Assembly (NCBI GenBank): GCA_015039365.1 | Contig: WION01000001.1 | Coordinates: 124,001 to 188,000, forward strand | DNA from: Amanita rubescens | Taxonomy: Eukaryota > Basidiomycota > Agaricomycetes > Agaricales > Amanitaceae | Length of the DNA: 64,000 nucleotides | Direction of reading: 5' to 3' | Shown: positions 59,123-64,000 of the stretch, piece after piece | Numbering within the stretch: position 1 is the stretch's first letter | Layout of the letters: the number at the start of each line of letters is the position of its first letter | Translations under genes and position numbers: made by a program | The notes under the pieces: generated by a model | The model's database searches: none | The model's input: the letters and a program-made list of their open reading frames with translations, nothing else | What the model was told of the DNA's origin: nothing

Positions 59123-59939
59123 ATTATCCTGTTCTGTACTCAATAGATCTTTCACTGGACTTATCCCTGGTTCATACGCCACCGACAAAGTTCACCAGAG
59201 ACTACGGTTGATTTTGCAGGATGGGATCATCAGGCGATGGTGCTGGTGCTGTTAAAAGAATGGTGCATTGGTCGCAGGGAGCAAATAAGAATAAAACAGC
59301 GCATGTTGCTGTTTTGAACCCTGTCCATTTTCGTCGACTACAGCGTCGTTTAAGAGCACAGTCACATCTCCGCTTGACAGATCATAATAAGACTTCGAAA
59401 CTCGCGGTCTCCCTGGAAGGCGTAATTGCAGCCCGCACTCGCAAGATAAATAAATAAATCAACTTCGGGTTGGCTGAATGTGTCACTGGAAGCCGCTGTA
59501 TTACACAGATCACGTACGGCTGGTTTTGTAGAACGTGAGGTACAATAGTCAGAACCTATCTGGACCGTATTTGGCTGCGTCAATGTCTTATCCCTGATCA
59601 CGTCTAACATATCAACAGTATCCCTGGCTCGCATTCAATGTACACCCCCGAGCCATCTTTTCTTGTGCTTCTGCAGCTGAGAGCTCTGATCCGCACACCC
59701 GCACGACGAGAAGAGCGGTGGAGTCGAAAGAGTTGGACTCTTGGAGTGGGACGTTGGAAGGAATCCAACTAGTAGTCACGTGCTATAGGCTGTTTTTTTG
59801 GTAGTACGTCACCCTGACCTCTCGCTCCCGAGTCCCCGAGTCCCCGCGCCCAAGACGCGCCATTACGAGTACTGCGAAGTCCGAGTCGACGGTGAGCTTC
59901 TTTAGTTCAAGTAAGCGCTAGACTTACACGCACTGATAG
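59123..59939 (+). other. Intergenic with Cgi121 exon fragment
   Basis: Contains a short unrecognised frame (59221..59457, HFRRLQRRLRAQSHLRLT), a copy of part of Cgi121 exon 2 at about 59647-59746, and the 5'-UTR intron of member 2 (59891..59939). Confidence 0.6.
59647..59746 (+). repeat. Duplicated fragment of Cgi121 exon 2
   Basis: About 100 bp nearly identical to 56619-56718 (cgagccatcttttcttgtgc ... gagaagagcggtggagtc). It was left upstream of the second F-box gene, so the duplicated unit included the Cgi121/F-box intergenic side. Confidence 0.85.
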
Positions 59940-61436
59940 ATGGACTTGGTCAATGGCGGATATGTAAATCATTGTCATTCGGATGCAAGCGCCATTCGTA
60001 GGGACATGATCAAGAAACGGGAGACTTTGAAAGATATTGAACGCGCAATTTCACAGCTTGTCGAAAAGAAGGGTGAAATAGAGAAAGATCTCGTCCGTTT
60101 AGGCACCGCTGCTTACAACCGCAATCTTCTCCCGAACGAGATTCTCGGTCACGTATTCATTCAAGTTGTGCAGGATCAGGGACTACCCGTGGCGTTTCCT
60201 ATGCGAAAAAAAATCGCTCTTCCACAACTTGCCATCTCGCATGTGTGTTCACACTGGCGAAAGGTGGCACTTCGTACACCGGAGTTATGGAGCAGCACGC
60301 AGCTCAGCTATTTGATGAAGTATCCTAACCTTGACCATGTTACTTGGCTTCATCAGCGATGGCTTGCAAGAGCTGGGACTTTTCCGGTTTCACTGTCGAT
60401 AGATTTCGACAGGTCCATGGAGAGCGTTGAGATCGCCTCCTCCTTACAGAAAATTCTTTTACCGTTTCGGGTCAAGAAACTTCATCTTTCCCTTACCTAT
60501 CCGACATTTGTGGATTTAGCAACATTCTCAATTTCGGAATCCGCCTTATCAGATTTTACTGAAGTGTCACTTGACCTTACTACGGTTTCATCTGATGAGA
60601 CTTGGAGCGTCGAGAACATTCACTTCATTTCCCGACTTCGGTCCATAAAGCTTTTCAGTGGAGATGAGAACCCTCTAGATGACTGGCTTCGTCGCAACCT
60701 TCAAAGTCTGCCATGGAGTCAGCTGCGATCCATGGAGGTCGACTGGATATTCCTAGATAATCTGGGGTTACTTGTCGATATTTTGCGTCAGATTCCAACA
60801 TTGCAAGTGCTCAAGTTGAATATATACCCTTTCCACGTCGATTCTTTGAAGGCCTTGACCATGCCTTCTTTACTCGATTTCAGCCTGACACTTGAAGTGA
60901 ACGAGGACCTACTTGGTCCTGAAGTAAATTTTGACAAGATTTTGCGCAGTTTCACATGCCCCTCCCTCACCAAATTCGAACTCTATGGATCCCCTTACTG
61001 GACAACTGAAACAGTTGAGATTCTCAAGCGACAGTATAATCTGCAAAGGCTGCGGGAAGTCGAGTTTCGTCGTGCCATCACGGTTGCACTGCCTGTCTCC
61101 CATCTATTGCGGAGCGCACCCATGCTACACTCCTTTTCAATTGGGCGCGCTGCTATACTGGACGATGATACTATCATTGGCATATCGAATGGCACGCTTG
61201 CACGATTTCTCAGGAGGTTAGAGGTTCACTGCACCTGTGACGTTGAGGAGGTGTTTGGTATGGTGGAAGCACGGAAGAAAACGGTAGATGCACTGATTGA
61301 CAACGGTTGTAGCTGGAGAGAAGAAATCACTGTTTTAAGGAATGTCGTGGCTCTCGGCAGATGGAAAGATGAATATGGTGAGAGGGTCAGGGCATTGAAG
61401 GAGGCAGGCATCTCTATCACACTTGCGGGATACTAG
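59940..61436 (+). CDS. F-box protein with LRR-like C-terminus, member 2
   Basis: Single-exon coding region of 498 aa, paralogous over its length to member 1. MDLVNGGYVNHCHSDASA opens it; a coiled coil follows (KKRETLKDIERAISQLVEKK), then an F-box (LLPNEILGHVFIQVVQD, AISHVCSHWRKVALRTPELW) and WLHQRWLARAGTFPVSLSID. LRR-like segments (LPWSQLRSMEVDWI, LRQIPTLQVLKLN, LTMPSLLDFSLTL) follow. Ends EAGISITLAGY. The conserved block directly upstream (gacggtgagcttctttagtt ... actgatag) ends in TAG immediately before the ATG and looks like a 5'-UTR intron. Likely SCF adaptor, substrate unknown. Confidence 0.88.
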   Translation: MDLVNGGYVNHCHSDASAIRRDMIKKRETLKDIERAISQLVEKKGEIEKDLVRLGTAAYNRNLLPNEILGHVFIQVVQDQGLPVAFPMRKKIALPQLAISHVCSHWRKVALRTPELWSSTQLSYLMKYPNLDHVTWLHQRWLARAGTFPVSLSIDFDRSMESVEIASSLQKILLPFRVKKLHLSLTYPTFVDLATFSISESALSDFTEVSLDLTTVSSDETWSVENIHFISRLRSIKLFSGDENPLDDWLRRNLQSLPWSQLRSMEVDWIFLDNLGLLVDILRQIPTLQVLKLNIYPFHVDSLKALTMPSLLDFSLTLEVNEDLLGPEVNFDKILRSFTCPSLTKFELYGSPYWTTETVEILKRQYNLQRLREVEFRRAITVALPVSHLLRSAPMLHSFSIGRAAILDDDTIIGISNGTLARFLRRLEVHCTCDVEEVFGMVEARKKTVDALIDNGCSWREEITVLRNVVALGRWKDEYGERVRALKEAGISITLAGY

Positions 61437-61708
61437 ACTTCACCTAGTACACGCACCAAGTCCCTGATGGCATCGGTTCTAACTTCTCCTGCTTATTAAG
61501 ATTGCATCTAAGAATCTCACATTTAAGGAAAGGTGCATAGCCGGGTACAAACCAGAGCCTCTCCCTTTACGAAGATACAGAAGCACAAGTCGCTGTAATA
61601 TTCGTGACTCGCAGTCTCAGACCGAACTCGACCACTTCAAATTTCGCGCTTTAATCACCACGTTGTCAAGTCCGATTTGACAGCAAGCGCACACCTGACA
61701 CGTGCTAC
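61437..61708 (+). other. Intergenic
   Basis: Upstream of the member-3 remnant; the 5'-UTR intron donor seen in the other members is changed here (gacagcaagcgc). Confidence 0.4.
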
Positions 61709-62040
61709 ATGGACTTGGTCAATGTTGGGCCCGTAAACCCGTCTCATGTCGGATCGAAGCCAAGTAACATCACGATCCAGAAATCTATCAATGACGAAAT
61801 CGCACAACTTGTTCAAAAGAGGAGGAGACTAGAAAACGATCTTCGCTTAGGCGCTACACTTGGACCCTATGAGCGATGGCTCCTGGGAGCAGGGTTACTC
61901 TGTCAGCACGCCTTAGCCACCAGCGCCAAGGGTGGCACCGATGAGGTGGTTGTCATGGTGGGAAGCACGTATGAAGAGAGTCAATCAGCTGATTGACAAT
62001 GGAAAGAAGATATCGCTATTCTGAGGGATGAAACGATCGG
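61709..62040 (+). pseudogene. F-box member 3, internally deleted remnant
   Basis: MDLVNVGPVNPSHVGSKPSN and the coiled coil (INDEIAQLVQKRRRLENDLR) match member 4. LGATLGPY then jumps directly to ERWLLGAG, omitting the whole F-box. After a short unrelated stretch it jumps again to the C-terminal end (GTDEVVVMVGSTYEE, then out-of-frame sequence matching NGCSWREEITVL). Stop at 61994..61996. This is a truncated duplicate rather than a gene. Confidence 0.85.
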
Positions 62041-63054
62041 CACCAGGTGCGGAGACAAAGGACGACAGTCTGAGAGGATGGAGGCAGGTATCAATTGACA
62101 ATATTACATTTTACCCGTTCGTTGCCAAGTAAATCAAGTTCGCCAGCAACGGTACTAGCGGCGGTTTCATGACCAAATTAGAACATGGCGAGCGCTACGT
62201 CTCGGTTGGCATCGGTTCTCTAACACGTTGACGTTCTACCATCCGCTTCAGCACATTTTCGGATCAAGGTGGATGTTGCTTACCAGTTCCCGCCATGCCG
62301 AAGTCATATAGCGACTCGCTACCGTCCGGTGCTCGGGCTGGCGGGGAGGGTCGTGATCTCCCTCTAAACTTTTGCCTAGGCTTTCTTCCCGCTTTCTGGC
62401 CTGAGCGCGAACCTCTACCGTAACCCCGCGTTGGCGTGGAGATCCCGAGAGTTGAGCGCTTGACCAGTTAGATTTGTTGTTAGGTGCATAGCGGAAGAAG
62501 TGGTAGCTATAGATATGAGGAGGAGCTAGAGCCATCGTCTCGTTCTTCATATAGTGTCCTGCGAGACTGTCCAATTACGTATCACTTGTGGTAGTCCCCA
62601 CGTTTACTCCAAAAAGCTTTGTGGTGAGGGAGAGGTCGGGTACACAGAATCAGTTGCTATTAGCAGAGTAAAATGCCCGAGATCGATGCCACGGCCCAGA
62701 TTCTCCGATTCAGGCGGTGGATGTCCAAGTCGAGCTACGTGGCTGTTTAGTAGCATTTCGGAAGATGGTCGGAGCGTGGTAAAATCCGCTGCGCGGCTCA
62801 GAACGTCCCGCCTGCGCGTGTGGTGCAGTGCCATGTCCACTTTGCTCACGTGAAAGCAGTAATATGACGATATGATGCTAGTATAAGGGCTCGGCAGTGA
62901 GCACTTGGGCGCATGAGATGAACCTGATTGTTTGGTCACGGAAGTTACCGGTGTTTAATTTCCGGTCCATTTTGTCCCCGGCGTCGCCACGTTCGTCGCC
63001 AAGTTGACGGTAAGCTTCCTCATCTAAAGTAAAGGCACAACTTACACGCATTAG
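62041..63054. other. Intergenic, 1.0 kb
   Basis: No gene supported. The last 60 bp (ggtaagcttcctcatctaaa ... acacgcattag, directly before ATG) is the family's 5'-UTR intron. Confidence 0.5.
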
Positions 63055-64000
63055 ATGGACTTGGTCAATGTTGGGCCCGTAAACCCGTCTCATGTCGTGT
63101 CGAGACCGAGTAGCATTCGTAACGTCATGATCCAGAAACGGGAGACTGTGAAATCTATCAATGATGAAATCGCACAACTCGTTCAAAAGAAGAGCAGACT
63201 AGAAAGCGATCTCGACAGCCTTGGCGCTACACTTGGACCCTATAATCACAACGCTCTCCCGAATGAGATTCTCAGTCTTATATTCATTCTGGTTGCGCAA
63301 ATGTTTGGACCCGTGTTTTTCCCTATATTCAAAACTAAATTCCCCCCTCAACTCGCCATAATGCACGTGTGTTCACATTGGCGAAAGGTGGCACTTCGTA
63401 CGTCCGAGCTATGGAGCAACACGTCACTTGACCTCAAGGTGGAGTCAGCGATGGACCAGGGTCTTGATCTTCTTCGCCTTCATGAGCGATGGCTCCTGCG
63501 AGCGGGAAAATTTCCGGTTACCCTATCAGTACACTTTTCCGAGCCATCGTGTTACGGAGGGATTGCCGACGTCTTGCGAGTAATGCTTTTCCCCTTACAG
63601 GTCAAGAGGCTTCATCTTGACCTAAAATACGGGAAATTCGTGGAATTACCCGAAACCATTTTATCGGATTCTGCGGAATTGGATCTTTGCCTTACATTTC
63701 ACCAAAGCGATATGGACGTAAACATGAACAACCCGCATCATTTGATCACCCGAATTCGGTCCATAACGCTACGTGGAAGTACGTTCGACGTCTGGCTTGA
63801 CAAACTTTCACCAAGTTTTCCGTGGGGCCAGTTACGATCCATGGACATCTCCAAACTAAATATACAAAATCTGCAGCTCGTAATCAACATTTTGCGTCAG
63901 ATGCCAATGCTGCAAGCGCTCCAGTTGAGAATAGCGAAGGAGTCCCAAGTTCAAGACCCCTTAGAGGGTGTGGCCATACCCTCTTTATTGGATTTCCACC
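63055..64000 (+). CDS. F-box protein, member 4, runs off the window
   Basis: Open from ATG 63055 to the window end (315 codons, no stop). MDLVNVGPVNPSHVVSRPSS, coiled coil (KSINDEIAQLVQKKSRLESD), F-box (ALPNEILSLIFILVAQM, IMHVCSHWRKVALRTSELW), HERWLLRAGKFPVTLSVHF, and LRR-like segments (FPWGQLRSMDISKL, LRQMPMLQALQLRI, AIPSLLDFH). Compared with members 1 and 2, about 170 residues should lie beyond 64000. It looks intact. Confidence 0.85.
   Translation, partial: MDLVNVGPVNPSHVVSRPSSIRNVMIQKRETVKSINDEIAQLVQKKSRLESDLDSLGATLGPYNHNALPNEILSLIFILVAQMFGPVFFPIFKTKFPPQLAIMHVCSHWRKVALRTSELWSNTSLDLKVESAMDQGLDLLRLHERWLLRAGKFPVTLSVHFSEPSCYGGIADVLRVMLFPLQVKRLHLDLKYGKFVELPETILSDSAELDLCLTFHQSDMDVNMNNPHHLITRIRSITLRGSTFDVWLDKLSPSFPWGQLRSMDISKLNIQNLQLVINILRQMPMLQALQLRIAKESQVQDPLEGVAIPSLLDFH

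Overview
The window is nuclear DNA of a mushroom-forming basidiomycete (Agaricomycete). The evidence is dense, intron-rich genes with 45-80 nt introns, a DUF6533 seven-helix protein, expanded F-box/LRR-like and 2OG-Fe(II) oxygenase families, a Ty1/copia element and a fungal P-loop GTPase of a type I associate with Agaricomycetes. No species can be named from sequence alone.

Layout. 0-8.1 kb, all on +: an acidic protein with a SUMO-interacting-like motif, a p31comet-like protein, a DUF6533 membrane protein and an SH3 protein. 8.4-14.0 kb, on -: an AT-rich GTPase gene of extraordinary structure. Normal exons carry an intact G domain, then 51 successive micro-exons (fifty of 3 nt, one of 6 nt), each between 49-124 nt homologous introns, then four C-terminal exons. 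Hand splicing gives one open frame of about 501 codons in about 66 exons. This is the most unusual feature here. 14.8-16.9 kb, -: chaperonin subunit CCT2. 17.6-19.6 kb, +: two duplicated small secreted-protein loci, the first with a probable one-codon exon. 19.8-30.1 kb, +: protein O-mannosyltransferase, class II fructose-bisphosphate aldolase (with 12-nt and 6-nt exons that are certain from the conserved protein), serine carboxypeptidase and two tandem dienelactone hydrolases. 30.1-33.8 kb is gene-poor. 33.8-39.3 kb: a C2H2 zinc-finger gene (+), uracil phosphoribosyltransferase (-) and an ammonium transporter (-).

39.9-51.8 kb is a duplicated, decaying block: three broken copies of a 2OG-Fe(II) oxygenase gene, a 1.1 kb hAT-like element with 8-bp target duplication, and a 5.2 kb copia-type LTR retrotransposon inserted in the third oxygenase copy. 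53.8-57.2 kb, -: a second C2H2 gene paralogous to the one at 33.8 kb, and the KEOPS subunit Cgi121. 57.6-64.0 kb, +: a tandem F-box family (two full genes, one internally deleted remnant, one running off the window).

Genes are mostly housekeeping and not obviously linked in a pathway. The unifying theme is very small exons: certain in the aldolase, probable in a secreted protein, and taken to an extreme in the GTPase gene. All splice models were made by eye; none is backed by transcript data.
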